From NCBI RefSeq assembly GCF_007746795.1, contig NZ_CP036343.1, forward strand, positions 4,439,357-4,503,356: DNA of 64,000 nucleotides, in the 5' to 3' direction. The translations under genes were made by a program, and so were the position numbers. The DNA is from Gimesia algae. Lineage in GTDB: Bacteria > Planctomycetota > Planctomycetia > Planctomycetales > Planctomycetaceae. The notes under the pieces were generated by a model, which had not been told where the DNA came from, made no database searches, and worked only from the letters and a program-made list of their open reading frames with translations. Of the stretch, positions 1-7,782 are shown piece after piece (position 1 is the stretch's first letter; each line of letters opens with the position of its first letter).

Positions 1-2
1 GT

Positions 3-188
3 TGGGGGTACAAGGACATGGAAGAGTCTTGTGGTCCTTACTTCTTCAGTTGCCCGCTCAAATATTTGGCAATGGTGCCACTTGAAGAATTCGGCGGCAA
101 TGCAGAGTGGCGTGAGCAAGTCGTCCTGCATCATCAGCGGCAGAGAAACGTCGGCAGCGGCGTGCAGCGAAGTGCCAGTGATCGGTAA
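3..188 (+). CDS. C-terminal end of an orphan protein (5' partial)
   Basis: An open frame runs from the window edge to a TAA at 186-188 (61 residues). It contains WGYKDMEESCGP, then a cysteine in SCPLKYL and a late WREQV. From memory, 'GYKDM-E--GP....CP...L' followed by a WR motif is typical of the C-terminus of small plasmid/island proteins of the DUF6927 type; no function is known to me. The N-terminus lies outside the window. The last ~20 residues are Arg/Ser/Gly-rich and low in complexity, so the true conserved part may end before them. A 13-bp repeat starts 2 bp after the stop codon. Confidence 0.5.
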   Translation, partial: WGYKDMEESCGPYFFSCPLKYLAMVPLEEFGGNAEWREQVVLHHQRQRNVGSGVQRSASDR

Positions 189-190
189 GT

Positions 191-203
191 AGGACACCGG
201 CAA
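191..203 (+). repeat. 13-bp leader motif, copy A
   Basis: aggacaccggcaa, identical to the copies at 532 and 1504 and, on the minus strand, 12434. It ends 40 nt before the ATG of the 81-aa gene at 244 and lies on the same strand. Copies D and E stand 39 and 42 nt before their own start codons, so a leader or promoter role is as likely as a recombination site. Confidence 0.6.
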
Positions 204-243
204 GCAAGTTGTAACAACAACTCACTCAATCAAAGGAACGAAA

Positions 244-489
244 ATGTCTGATCCAACTGAAACAACTCGCCGTGAAATGGTTGCCCAACTGAATGCCGTT
301 GAAGGAAGTCGGGAATATTTGGAATCGAAGCATGGAGAAGTGTGGGACACGACCGAGCTTCAGGAGCAATTCGAGGTCTTGGGTTTCATGTCCCCATTTG
401 TGGGAGTTCGTCGTCGCAGCGATAATTTGAAGGGCAGTGTGCTTTTCCAAGCAAGCCCTCGTTATTACTTCGGCTTCCAGCCTGAGTAG
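244..489 (+). CDS. Small orphan protein of island type (81 aa)
   Basis: The ATG is preceded by AAGGAAC about 7 nt upstream. The product is 81 aa and acidic at the N-terminus (MSDPTETTRREMVAQLNA). It has the segment EVWDTTELQEQFEVLGFMSPFVGVRRR and a C-terminal aromatic 'SPRYYFGF'. I believe near-identical small proteins recur in plasmids, phages and islands of many bacteria, with no assigned function. It has no signal peptide or membrane segment, so it is probably cytosolic. It sits alone between two copies of the 13-bp motif (191 and 532), which makes it look like a one-gene cassette. Confidence 0.7.
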   Translation: MSDPTETTRREMVAQLNAVEGSREYLESKHGEVWDTTELQEQFEVLGFMSPFVGVRRRSDNLKGSVLFQASPRYYFGFQPE

Positions 490-531
490 CCTGTGGGTGG
501 TGGAGTTCTCAAGGATGGGAGCCTCACCTAT

Positions 532-544
532 AGGACACCGGCAA
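532..544 (+). repeat. 13-bp leader motif, copy B
   Basis: A perfect copy of aggacaccggcaa, 42 bp after the stop of the 81-aa gene. The next ATG on this strand (607) opens only an 18-codon frame (MPRKPANGAS...) ending at 663. That may be the remnant of a lost gene start, because the following SUKH gene comes in from the opposite strand. Confidence 0.6.
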
Positions 545-670
545 TTTCGCATAACAGACAGATCACGAAATAGAAACGGCCTTTTGACTACCTCGGGAGC
601 ACAATTATGCCCAGAAAACCCGCCAACGGCGCATCACAAAACGGAAAGGCGAAAATCTGCTGATCTCTTA

Positions 671-1300
671 TCACGACACCAAATCACTCCAGAATGGAAT
701 GCAGCGGTGAACGGAATGGTATTGCTCTGGCGTGAAGTCAGCGTATCGTTGGCCACCGTACCATCCCTCTTCATGTTCGCCAAATTCCTGCTCAATGTAA
801 TCCCACAAGTCTTGGCCGTAGTAGATAATGTCGGTTTGGTGAACTGAAAAGACTGGATTCCCTGCAATGTTCGGCTCTGCCGGAATGTACCGATGCGCAT
901 AGAGAGGGATGAGCTTCGGGGCGGCTTCGACGTGATCCCGTGCAATCTTGATGGCTTCAGCAAGATCAATTGGCTTGGCTCCCCACTCATCCAACCAAAA
1001 CACATTATTCTCGATGTCGAATGCCATTCCATCGAACGGCCAATTGAGTCGTTCCAATAGTGTATTGAAATCACATGACCGCCAGTCAGGGAATGTGCCA
1101 CCTTGTCTATTCGGATCGACTCCAACCGGAACGGCAGATTGCAATAGGGAACGTAAATCGGGGGGAAATTGAAAATCGAATCTCGTTTCTAAAACTTCAA
1201 ATTCTGAATCCGAAAGTCCTCTGTCGAGTTGGATGCCTCTCTTGTGAAGTAACGTCAGCGCATCCTGCAACTTATCAGCCTCTGTCTTGTCGCCAGACAT
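671..1300 (-). CDS. SUKH (SMI1/KNR4)-like immunity-type protein
   Basis: 209 aa from the ATG at 1300, which is preceded by GAGAGGA with 7-nt spacing; an upstream in-frame start six codons earlier has no such site. The N-terminal half is typical of the SMI1/KNR4 superfamily: 'LSDSEFEVLETRFDFQFPPDLRSLL', then GTFPDWRSCDFNTLLERLNWP and an acidic 'FDIENNVFWLDEWG'. SUKH proteins commonly act as immunity proteins against secreted polymorphic toxins; some bind other partners. No toxin gene adjoins it in this window, so it is an orphan or a broad protective gene. It lies inverted between motif copies B and C. Cytosolic, with no signal peptide. Confidence 0.72.
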   Translation of the reverse strand: MSGDKTEADKLQDALTLLHKRGIQLDRGLSDSEFEVLETRFDFQFPPDLRSLLQSAVPVGVDPNRQGGTFPDWRSCDFNTLLERLNWPFDGMAFDIENNVFWLDEWGAKPIDLAEAIKIARDHVEAAPKLIPLYAHRYIPAEPNIAGNPVFSVHQTDIIYYGQDLWDYIEQEFGEHEEGWYGGQRYADFTPEQYHSVHRCIPFWSDLVS

Positions 1301-1614
1301 TTGAAATCCTCTCGTCACAGATCAGTCGTCGTTCACTCGCAAATGTGTGCATTATTTGACTATCGCTGTGAGTGTAAACTGTAAGTCTTCTCAAAATCTA
1401 TCCTCTAAGCCGTCTGTATCGACAGCGTTTCTTGCCCATCACAACTGTAACGTGTCACGTGAAAGGATAGCTTACACTATTGAGCCTCTTTTGTCTTTCT
1501 ATGAGGACACCGGCAAGAATTTAGGAAGGACACATTCATCAAAAAACCAGTGGTAAGAAGCCATGACCGTTCGTTGAAGGCTCTTTACCACCCCGTGATA
1601 TTGGGAGAAATCCA
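1301..1614. other. Intergenic stretch carrying motif copy C
   Basis: 314 bp between the divergent SUKH and recombinase genes with no supported ORF. A small hairpin CTGT-atcg-ACAG lies near 1415, a dyad around cacgtg near 1455, and separated arms gtgtaa (about 1374) and ttacac (about 1473). These may be operators for either gene. The 13-bp motif at 1504-1516 is the only clear repeat. Confidence 0.4.
1504..1516 (+). repeat. 13-bp leader motif, copy C
   Basis: A perfect copy of aggacaccggcaa. It ends 98 nt before the TTG start of the serine recombinase, further than copies A, D and E are from their genes (39-42 nt). A short 'aggacaca' echo follows about 12 nt later. Confidence 0.6.
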
Positions 1615-2298
1615 TTGAAACTCGTGCCTTACTACCGTGTGTCCACTTCAAAGCAAGCCAAGTCTGGACTTGGGCTCGAAGGGCAAGAAGCCACCGTCAG
1701 TCAGTTCGCTAACGCTCACGGGGCACAAGTCCTCAAGTCGTACATCGAGGTCGAGACCGGCAAGTGGTCAGAACGACCAGAGTTGGCGAAGGCAGTTTCT
1801 CATGCCCGACGATCCAAAGCCACACTCGTCATTGCCAAGCTCGACAGACTGGCCCGTAACGTCCACTTCCTGAGTGGTCTCATGGAGGCAGGCGTCAAGT
1901 TCCTTGCCTGCGATCAGCCAAGTGCCAACGATCTAACTATTCACATCTTGGCGGCGGTTGCACAGGATGAAGCCCATCGGATCAGCGAGCGTACCAAGGC
2001 TGCGCTCAAAGCTTACAAGGCTCGTGGTGGTAAACTTGGAGCGTCCAGACCAGAGTGTCGTAACCTGACTATGGATGCGAGTAGAAGAGGCGCAACAGCG
2101 GCAGGTAAAGCCGCACGAAGAGAGGCCGACACTGCTTATACTGATCTGTATCCAATCATGAGGGAACTTCGGGATAAAGGTGTTTCACTGCGAGCCATTG
2201 CCAGACACCTTAACGACGATGGATACGAGACTCGCCGTGGCCGACCATGGAATCACGTGCAGGTGCGGTCTGTCTTGAGGCGGTACGAAGTTGGTTAA
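1615..2298 (+). CDS. Serine recombinase (resolvase/invertase family)
   Basis: 227 aa, small-serine-recombinase size. The N-terminal resolvase domain (about 1-135) opens with YYRVSTSKQ, where Ser10 is the expected nucleophile. 'KLDRLARN' near residue 80 supplies catalytic arginines, and 'LAAVAQDEAHRISERTKAAL' is the long E helix. The C-terminal part (about 180-227) has a helix-turn-helix-like 'GVSLRAIARHLNDDGYETRRG' ending in W-x-x-x-x-V. It should cut and rejoin DNA at a short dyad site through a 5' phosphoserine. The start is TTG, chosen because GGGAGA lies 7 nt upstream and the catalytic motif begins at once. It may act on the dyads just downstream (2356-2412) or on the 13-bp repeats; neither is shown. 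It is a candidate resolvase rather than the tRNA-site integrase. Confidence 0.88.
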   Translation: MKLVPYYRVSTSKQAKSGLGLEGQEATVSQFANAHGAQVLKSYIEVETGKWSERPELAKAVSHARRSKATLVIAKLDRLARNVHFLSGLMEAGVKFLACDQPSANDLTIHILAAVAQDEAHRISERTKAALKAYKARGGKLGASRPECRNLTMDASRRGATAAGKAARREADTAYTDLYPIMRELRDKGVSLRAIARHLNDDGYETRRGRPWNHVQVRSVLRRYEVG

Positions 2299-2733
2299 TC
2301 GGCAGGATCAGCTTCGGTCTTCGATCCGACGTTGCAAAAAAAGAAATCGAGTTTCTCGAATTCGAAATTCTGGTAAGAAAGGGGGTGGGGAAGGCTGGCT
2401 ACACACTGTGTACCCCCCTATCTTTTATTACAATCGAAGAATTCAAGATTCACCTGCGCCAAGCTGAAAAACTGATGCAGATTGAAGATCGAAAAAATCG
2501 CCGCCGCAAAAATATGTAGAATGTGATTGCGTCGATTGAAATCACGAGTATTCTCTTATCTTCAAACCAGCTTTCGCTGACCAACGACGGATGACACTTT
2601 GCCCCTTCACAGTTGATTTTTCCTCGAATCTGACAGATTAGCCGTGAGCCACCTCGAACTCGATTGTGAGTACCTTTTCATCGCAATTGATTCAGGCAGT
2701 GTTCATAGCATATCATCAAAACATATCCTGCTA
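2299..2733. other. Intergenic stretch with two DNA palindromes
   Basis: No gene is supported over 435 bp; a 90-codon frame that begins inside the recombinase has no ribosome site or recognisable motif. Two perfect dyads stand out: TCGAATTCGA at 2356-2365 and TACACACTGTGTA at 2400-2412. The second is flanked by a G-run before and a C-run after. They lie 60-115 bp after the recombinase stop, a plausible place for resolvase or repressor binding, but this is inference only. Confidence 0.35.
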
Positions 2734-3696
2734 TCACCTGTGGTGAGTGGTTTTAACTTTGAGTTCTCCGGTTCTGGCACACATTACCATTTGTTGCACA
2801 GTGATCTGCATTTTCACATTGCTGTCATCAAGAATTTCGAAACATTCATCTGGGCAGGTAGGTAACTTCGAACTCAAGCATCGTGATGCAGCGTCAAACC
2901 GGCCACATGCCGTTTCATAGATGTCACCGGTGGCGTCACCGCCGTTGCAGTCGAGTGCTCGATAGTCGTTTGTGACTACAAGGAAATCTTCTTCAGTTGT
3001 TCGAATTGCAGAACGAGTTGGTGTTCTTTCGATGACAGCCATCTCACCTCGACGAGTTCCAGTTACCAGCAGGAGACAGTCGGAAGTAATCGGGCGAGTG
3101 CTCAAAATGTTTACGGCTTCTTCATAATTGTTGGCAATTTGACAGACTTCTCGAATCAGTAGAGCAGACGAGGTTGCAGCCTGAATGGGTTCGTCAGACA
3201 ACACGGCATTGAGTGTCACAGTAAAGCGACCGGGTGCCATCCCCGAAAGTACACTCACACTCCCCGGCCAACCAACTGATTGAAACCGGAGTTTGCCATC
3301 GGACTCTACGAAGTTCACAATAGTTGTGAATTCCGACAGAGAATTATTGTGAGAGAACCAGTCCATGTTTCGTGCGTGGATTGGTCCGCTATCAGTATTC
3401 ACAGCGAATGCAGTGCAACCAAGCAATAGCTTTACAAAGTCATAATACAGGTTGGCGGCGAGGGCCTGAATGAAGTCTGTACCCGACTGCGCAGCCAATC
3501 CCTCAATCTCAGCAATATATTCGTCTTTAACGAAGTGAGAGGAATATGTCGTGAGAAGTTCTTTGTACGGCGCAATGTCACCAACCTCATCCACTGTTCG
3601 GCGAATGAGTTCGCCCGCCCAATCCACTTGTTGCTCAGACAGTCTCCACCGATTGCGTGGCAGATCAAAGAGTGAAACCGTAATTTCTGGAACCAT
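2734..3696 (-). CDS. C45/NAAA-like Ntn amidase (acid-ceramidase fold)
   Basis: 320 aa from ATG 3696. The core motif is GCTAFAV...GPIHARNMDWF, with Cys94 as the likely N-terminal nucleophile after self-cleavage and Arg109/Asp112 conserved near it. This is the pattern of the choloylglycine hydrolase / N-acylethanolamine acid amidase / acid ceramidase branch of Ntn hydrolases, which hydrolyse linear amide bonds of acyl conjugates. An in-frame TTG at 3741 would add 15 residues and cannot be excluded (AAGGA lies 3 nt before it). No signal peptide is visible, so it may act in the cytosol on N-acyl compounds. The substrate cannot be told from sequence. It is isolated from its neighbours and reads against the recombinase. 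Confidence 0.75.
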   Translation of the reverse strand: MVPEITVSLFDLPRNRWRLSEQQVDWAGELIRRTVDEVGDIAPYKELLTTYSSHFVKDEYIAEIEGLAAQSGTDFIQALAANLYYDFVKLLLGCTAFAVNTDSGPIHARNMDWFSHNNSLSEFTTIVNFVESDGKLRFQSVGWPGSVSVLSGMAPGRFTVTLNAVLSDEPIQAATSSALLIREVCQIANNYEEAVNILSTRPITSDCLLLVTGTRRGEMAVIERTPTRSAIRTTEEDFLVVTNDYRALDCNGGDATGDIYETACGRFDAASRCLSSKLPTCPDECFEILDDSNVKMQITVQQMVMCARTGELKVKTTHHR

Positions 3697-4014
3697 GAAT
3701 CTATTCCGATATCTTGAATTTTGAGGTGAGCCAACCGGCAATCATCCTTGCCTTATGAGTGTAGAAATTTCGCCAGAACACTATGGACAAAGGAGATACA
3801 TTGAGGTTCACTGACGATGGAAGAAATATATCAATATCATAACTAATGATATGACCCTAGTTGTCACCGGAAGATGACTGGGAGATTTGGTTTTCCAATA
3901 CTTTTATAAGTGAACCTTCCCTAACAATCGGTGTCCGTTGAGAAACTACAAACCCGAAAGGAAGGTGCGCCATGCAAAATCAAGACTTTAACGAACAGCC
4001 GTTTTTTCGAGACG

Positions 4015-4182
4015 ATGAGTAAACGTCGTCGAGGGTTCCCATCTGAAACGCAAGTGAAGCGGGGTGTCCGCATCGTTCACGGCGACAAGTTGTTGGAAGA
4101 AAAACTCGGTCGTAATGACCTGTGCCCATGTGGTTCTGGCAAGCGATTCAAAAAGTGCTGCCTCAAGTCAGGCCGCTTTTGA
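4015..4182 (+). CDS. SEC-C zinc-motif mini-protein (55 aa)
   Basis: The C-terminus carries the SEC-C zinc-binding pattern [14 protein letters not shown] (Cys37, Cys39, Cys48, Cys49), as in the tail of SecA and many small regulators. The N-terminus is very basic (MSKRRRG), with '[19 protein letters not shown]' leading into the motif. I chose the ATG at 4015; a GTG at 3931 in frame would add 28 poorly conserved residues. Stand-alone SEC-C proteins are small zinc proteins thought to mediate contacts with RNA, ribosome or partner proteins; the role here is unknown. A perfect 10-bp hairpin terminator follows. Confidence 0.7.
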   Translation: MSKRRRGFPSETQVKRGVRIVHGDKLLEEKLGRNDLCPCGSGKRFKKCCLKSGRF

Positions 4183-4223
4183 CGGCGTGACCCGAGACCA
4201 CTTCTTTTAGAGACTGAATTTCC

Positions 4224-4258
4224 AAACCCACTCCGTGTATTCCATGCTGAGTGGGTTT
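4224..4258 (+). terminator. Hairpin terminator after the SEC-C gene
   Basis: AAACCCACTC at 4224-4233 pairs perfectly with GAGTGGGTTT at 4249-4258 across a 15-nt loop. The T-run after it is weak. It separates the SEC-C gene from the RNA-repair operon. Confidence 0.6.
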
Positions 4259-4306
4259 GTTGTAAATTGAACAAATGATTCGCACAGAGAACATAGGTAA
4301 ATAGCA

Positions 4307-5044
4307 ATGAGTCAATCGCACAATGAATTCGTCAAATATCCGAGGACACCGCATTTGTTCGGTTCGACGGGGACGGACGATGATAAACATCTTGGTGAAA
4401 ACGAGTCGAATCAATTCATTGCTAATGAGTCTCTCATTATAGAAGAGAAGATCGACGGGACTAACGTGGGCATTCATTTCACGGATGATGAATTGGTTCT
4501 GCAATGTCGAGGGCACCTAATTACCGAAGGAATGCACCCCCAGTACGACTTGTTCAAACAATGGGTGGTTGTGAAACGAAAAGTTCTCGAAGAGATGCTG
4601 GGGAGTAGGTATATCTTGTTTGGAGAATGGGTGTATGCAAAACATTCCATTCATTATCGTCAACTCCCTCATTATTTTTTCGAGTTTGATATTTATGACA
4701 AACAAAATCAGGCATTCCTCAGCTTAGAACGCCGCCTTAATTTGCTTGAAGGTACTGGGGTGCAAACTGTTCCCGTCATTCATACAGGGAAAGTAAAGAA
4801 AAGCCAGTTGGATAAAATGATTGGCCCATCAGCGTTTGACAGTGAGTTTGACAACCCAATGACGAACCAAACCGATATTCTCATGGAAGGACTTTATTTT
4901 AGAACGGAAATGGATGGGACTGTCAGCAGTCGGGCCAAATTTGTTCGACCGGAATTTGTGGAAAAAATTAAACAGAGCACTCACTGGCAACATCAGCAGA
5001 TGGTGCCAAATCTACTAGCAGCAGAGGCAGATGTCTGGGCATGA
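4307..5044 (+). CDS. ATP-dependent RNA ligase (RNA-repair operon, gene 1)
   Basis: 245 aa, nucleotidyltransferase-superfamily RNA ligase (PF09414 type). Motif I is [13 protein letters not shown] with Lys48 as the AMP-accepting lysine. Later motifs include '[15 protein letters not shown]' (motif III-like), '[10 protein letters not shown]' (motif IV-like) and '[15 protein letters not shown]' (motif V-like lysine). It should seal 3'-OH/5'-phosphate RNA ends via an AMP-ligase adduct. Its stop overlaps the next start as ATGA (5041-5044), giving translational coupling to HD-Pnk, the enzyme that prepares such ends. The N-terminal [21 protein letters not shown] is characteristic of this ligase group and precedes the catalytic core. 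Likely role: repair of tRNAs or other RNAs cut by toxins or phage-triggered nucleases. Confidence 0.87.
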   Translation: MSQSHNEFVKYPRTPHLFGSTGTDDDKHLGENESNQFIANESLIIEEKIDGTNVGIHFTDDELVLQCRGHLITEGMHPQYDLFKQWVVVKRKVLEEMLGSRYILFGEWVYAKHSIHYRQLPHYFFEFDIYDKQNQAFLSLERRLNLLEGTGVQTVPVIHTGKVKKSQLDKMIGPSAFDSEFDNPMTNQTDILMEGLYFRTEMDGTVSSRAKFVRPEFVEKIKQSTHWQHQQMVPNLLAAEADVWA

Positions 5045-6153
5045 ATTGGAATGAGCTATCGCAGGCTTCTCTTAATGGCATCATGGATTGGGCAAGCAGC
5101 CAGCCATGGTCCCAAGAGATGGCTAATTGTAACCAAGACGCTGAGTGGCATTCCGAGGGGGATGTATGGACTCATACGAAGATGGTCTGCTCTCAATTAC
5201 CTCTGCTTGATGAGTGGAGTTCTTTGACTTCACATGAGCAACTCGTGTTAATTTTTACCGCTCTCCTCCACGATTCAGGCAAACCTCTCACTTCACAGAT
5301 CGATCCCGAAACCAATCGAATCAGGTCGCCCAAACATGCAGTCAAAGGGGAGCATCTTGCTCGTTCAATTCTCCGTGATGTCGGCTGTGATCTGCAAACT
5401 CGTGAAGAGATTTCTCGACTCGTTCGATTTCATGGTCGCCCGGCGTTTCTTCTTGAAAAGTCTGATCCAAATCATGAGGTCGTTTTTCTCTCATGGCTCG
5501 TCAATAACAAGTTGTTATATCTATTCGCACTCGCTGATACTCGTGGTCGAGCGACTAAGGAAATGGGACGGCCAGAAGAAAATCTCCATTTGTGGAAACT
5601 CGCATCGGAGGAGAATGGTTGTTTCGAGGAACCTTACGATTTTGCAAACGATCAAGCCCGATTTGAATTTTATCGGCAACGTGAGCCCAGTTTGCACTAT
5701 GTCCCACACGAGGAATATTCTTGCACCGTTATCTTGTTATCAGGATTACCGGGCAGTGGAAAAGATACTTGGCTGTCGAATGCTCGGAATGAAATCCCTG
5801 TCGTTTCGCTGGATGAAATTCGATCTGAACTACAAATTGATCCCACTGATAATCAAGGGGAAGTTGTCCAAGAGGCACGAGAACGCTGTCGAGAATTACT
5901 ACGAAAGAAAGTGTCCTTCGCTTTCAATGCCACAAATCTTATGAGGCAAACTCGGCAACGATGGGTTGACCTGTTTGCCGATTACGGTGCTCGGATCGAA
6001 GTCATATATGTCGAACCACCCTTTGAACTTATTCTTCAGCAAAACAAGCAAAGAGAACAGTCGGTTCCAGAAAAAGTGATTCACGAACTTGCAAGAAAAT
6101 GTGAGCCGCCTACTTGGACGGAATCTCATTCGCTTGTATTAGCAGATAGTTAG
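5041..6153 (+). CDS. HD-Pnk: RNA end-healing enzyme (HD phosphoesterase + polynucleotide kinase)
   Basis: 370 aa with two domains. The HD domain (about 30-200) has His45 (WTHTK), the His77-Asp78 doublet (LLHDSGK), His99, His131 (FHGRP) and Asp166, the metal-ligand set of HD phosphohydrolases. The kinase domain (about 227-370) has a P-loop [10 protein letters not shown] (235-244), an Asp in [10 protein letters not shown], and NATN. This is the architecture of Runella slithyformis HD-Pnk (Munir and Shuman), in which the HD part removes 2',3' phosphates and the kinase phosphorylates 5'-OH ends. Together with the overlapping upstream ligase it forms a complete heal-and-seal RNA repair pathway. 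The functional assignment comes from that homologue and from intact motifs. Confidence 0.88.
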   Translation: MNWNELSQASLNGIMDWASSQPWSQEMANCNQDAEWHSEGDVWTHTKMVCSQLPLLDEWSSLTSHEQLVLIFTALLHDSGKPLTSQIDPETNRIRSPKHAVKGEHLARSILRDVGCDLQTREEISRLVRFHGRPAFLLEKSDPNHEVVFLSWLVNNKLLYLFALADTRGRATKEMGRPEENLHLWKLASEENGCFEEPYDFANDQARFEFYRQREPSLHYVPHEEYSCTVILLSGLPGSGKDTWLSNARNEIPVVSLDEIRSELQIDPTDNQGEVVQEARERCRELLRKKVSFAFNATNLMRQTRQRWVDLFADYGARIEVIYVEPPFELILQQNKQREQSVPEKVIHELARKCEPPTWTESHSLVLADS

Positions 6154-6165
6154 CAATTAAGACCA

Positions 6166-6285
6166 ATGAATAAATGTGTCCATCACAATCCAAACCTCAT
6201 CTTCTCGGACGGCACTCAAGTTGTGTCGCTTCGGGATGTCATTGGTCAGAATGGTCGGAGGTTGCATCCTCGGGGGTTTAGATGA
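6166..6285 (+). pseudogene. Truncated 39-codon gene after HD-Pnk
   Basis: ATG at 6166, 13 bp after the HD-Pnk stop, reads MNKCVHHNPNLIFSDGTQVV, then SLRDVIGQNGRRLHPRGFR and stops in an ATGA overlap with the next gene. From memory, the start of a longer RNA-repair-neighbourhood protein has this pattern (HH-P-LIF--GTQVV, later HPRG-VG followed by a small beta-barrel). Here everything after HPRG is gone, so I read it as a remnant joined to the following ORF by a deletion or recombination. It could instead be a real leader peptide coupling translation to the ORF at 6282. Too short for a firm family call. Confidence 0.5.
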
Positions 6286-7295
6286 ATAAAATGATTAAAG
6301 ACTTGTGTTTAATTGAAGAATTGGAATCGTCTCACAAGTTGATTGTTGCAGGATTAGGTGATCTTCAAGATATAGATATGGAGAACGACTTCTACCATTT
6401 GCCTCATCAATTGCTTGCCAGTGGTTTAGAGCGTTTAATGAAGTGTTTTATTTGCTTAGTGTGTGAGGCTCGAAATGGTAGTTATCCAACTTTCAAATAC
6501 CTAAAAAAACTCGGTCACGATCTATCATCTCTGAATTACAAGATTTATACAGAATTCTACAACACTCAGAATATCCAACTACTAGAGGAAGATTTGGCAT
6601 ACTTAAAGGAAGATTCCAGCTTACATCAAATAATTCATATACTATCTGAATTTGGAAAATATGCACGCTACTACAATCTTGATGTCATCACCGGAAATCA
6701 AAATATTCCCATCAACCCTACGGACGAATGGGAAGAATTAGAAGCGAGCATAGAGGATAAGACACCGTACCTTCATGAAGACGACATGCAATTACTTTAC
6801 CGAGATTATTACCCTCGTGTTCATAGCAAAATCATCAGCAAGCTGGAGCGGTTCCTTCGAGCAATTGCAATGCAATTCACACTTGGAAATCACGGTGTAA
6901 AATTGCAGCGATACTCTATGACTTACTCATCTTTCAGAAACCTGAAAGATGAAGACTTTGGCAACACGGACTACAGACGGTCTGTCAAAATATTAAAACA
7001 AGATCAAAAGAATTGGACTCGACGTTCATCTGAAGAAATAAAAGCCAGCAATTGGCCGAAGAAACGAATATTGAAATCCGATTATCCGGGAGAATGGCCG
7101 TTTCGATCCGAAGAAGTGACCCTTGAATGTCGTAATTCTCTGATTTGTATCATTAACATTGCGGGTTTCGATTTTGCATTAAACGGAATGGCAGCGGGGC
7201 ATCTAAACCTGCCTTTCCCGCATGATGCAGGAATAGCAATTTTTGGAAAATCAGTAGGGCCATTTATCGATATGGCTCTTGAGCTTGGAAAGTAA
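6282..7295 (+). CDS. Unrecognised AT-rich protein of the RNA-repair neighbourhood (337 aa)
   Basis: I do not recognise this protein. It is helical, charged and more AT-rich in codon use than its neighbours, which suggests a separate origin. The N-terminal segment (about 40-85), 'LASGLERLMKCFICLVCEARNG' followed by LKKLGHDLSSLNY, resembles the helical layout of HEPN-like proteins, but the catalytic RX4-6H of HEPN RNases is not evident. The C-terminal third has hydrophobic beta-like stretches (SLICIINIAGFDFALNGM). No signal peptide or clear membrane helix. It starts in an ATGA overlap with the 39-codon remnant and is followed 2 bp later by the NADAR gene, so it is probably co-transcribed with the ligase/HD-Pnk operon. 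A toxin, sensor or scaffold role is inference. Confidence 0.6.
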   Translation: MNKMIKDLCLIEELESSHKLIVAGLGDLQDIDMENDFYHLPHQLLASGLERLMKCFICLVCEARNGSYPTFKYLKKLGHDLSSLNYKIYTEFYNTQNIQLLEEDLAYLKEDSSLHQIIHILSEFGKYARYYNLDVITGNQNIPINPTDEWEELEASIEDKTPYLHEDDMQLLYRDYYPRVHSKIISKLERFLRAIAMQFTLGNHGVKLQRYSMTYSSFRNLKDEDFGNTDYRRSVKILKQDQKNWTRRSSEEIKASNWPKKRILKSDYPGEWPFRSEEVTLECRNSLICIINIAGFDFALNGMAAGHLNLPFPHDAGIAIFGKSVGPFIDMALELGK

Positions 7296-7297
7296 GA

Positions 7298-7753
7298 ATG
7301 TCCGACAACAAGACTATCAACTTTTACAGCGTTAGCGATGAGTACGGCGAGTTTTCGAACTTTGCCCCGTTTCCAGTACGGATAGACGGCAAGAAATGGC
7401 CTACGTCCGAGCATTACTTTCACGCTCAAAAGTTTGTTGGTGATGAACACCTCGAAGCAATACGCAAGGCGAAATCACCCATGATTGCCGCTCGTATGGG
7501 CCGTAGTCGTAAACGGCCTTTGAGAAAAGACTGGGAGTCGGTCAAAGTTTCGATTATGCGGAAAGCGGTGCTTGCAAAATTTAGTCAACACGAAGACTTG
7601 TGTACAATGCTCATTTCGACTGGCAATGCGAAAATCGTAGAACATACCTCAAACGACTCCTACTGGGGTGATGGTGGCAACGGAAGCGGCAAGAACATGC
7701 TTGGGCAAATCCTGATGCAAGTTCGAGAACAGCTTCAGGACGAGCGTGGATAA
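7298..7753 (+). CDS. NADAR family (YbiA-like) N-glycosidase
   Basis: 151 aa, full length for the family. It shows the NADAR signature set: FYSVSDEYGEFSNFAPFP, WPTSEHYFHAQKF (Glu38-His39), 'SPMIAARMGRSR' and the C-terminal DSYWGDGGNGSGKNMLG. NADAR proteins cleave N-glycosidic bonds. YbiA acts on early riboflavin-pathway intermediates, and other members remove ADP-ribose from guanine as antitoxins of DarT1-type toxins. The start follows the previous stop by 2 bp. The position right behind an RNA-repair operon suggests a repair or detoxification role with nucleotide-modified ends, but a riboflavin-related role cannot be excluded. Cytosolic. Confidence 0.85.
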   Translation: MSDNKTINFYSVSDEYGEFSNFAPFPVRIDGKKWPTSEHYFHAQKFVGDEHLEAIRKAKSPMIAARMGRSRKRPLRKDWESVKVSIMRKAVLAKFSQHEDLCTMLISTGNAKIVEHTSNDSYWGDGGNGSGKNMLGQILMQVREQLQDERG

Positions 7754-7782
7754 ATTTGTGGCACGGAAGAGTAGATATTATC

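Noticed and set aside
437-847. 136-aa plus-strand open frame
   Set aside because: It overlaps the 81-aa gene and the SUKH gene in another frame, has no ribosome site, and its composition is typical of antisense shadow.
2247-2519. 90-aa open frame overlapping the recombinase end
   Set aside because: It begins inside the recombinase in another frame and has no motif or ribosome site; the palindromes in its path are better seen as DNA sites.
4342-4354. Sixth copy of the 13-bp motif
   Set aside because: aggacaccgcatt matches only the first nine bases, lies within codons of the RNA ligase gene, and is likely chance.
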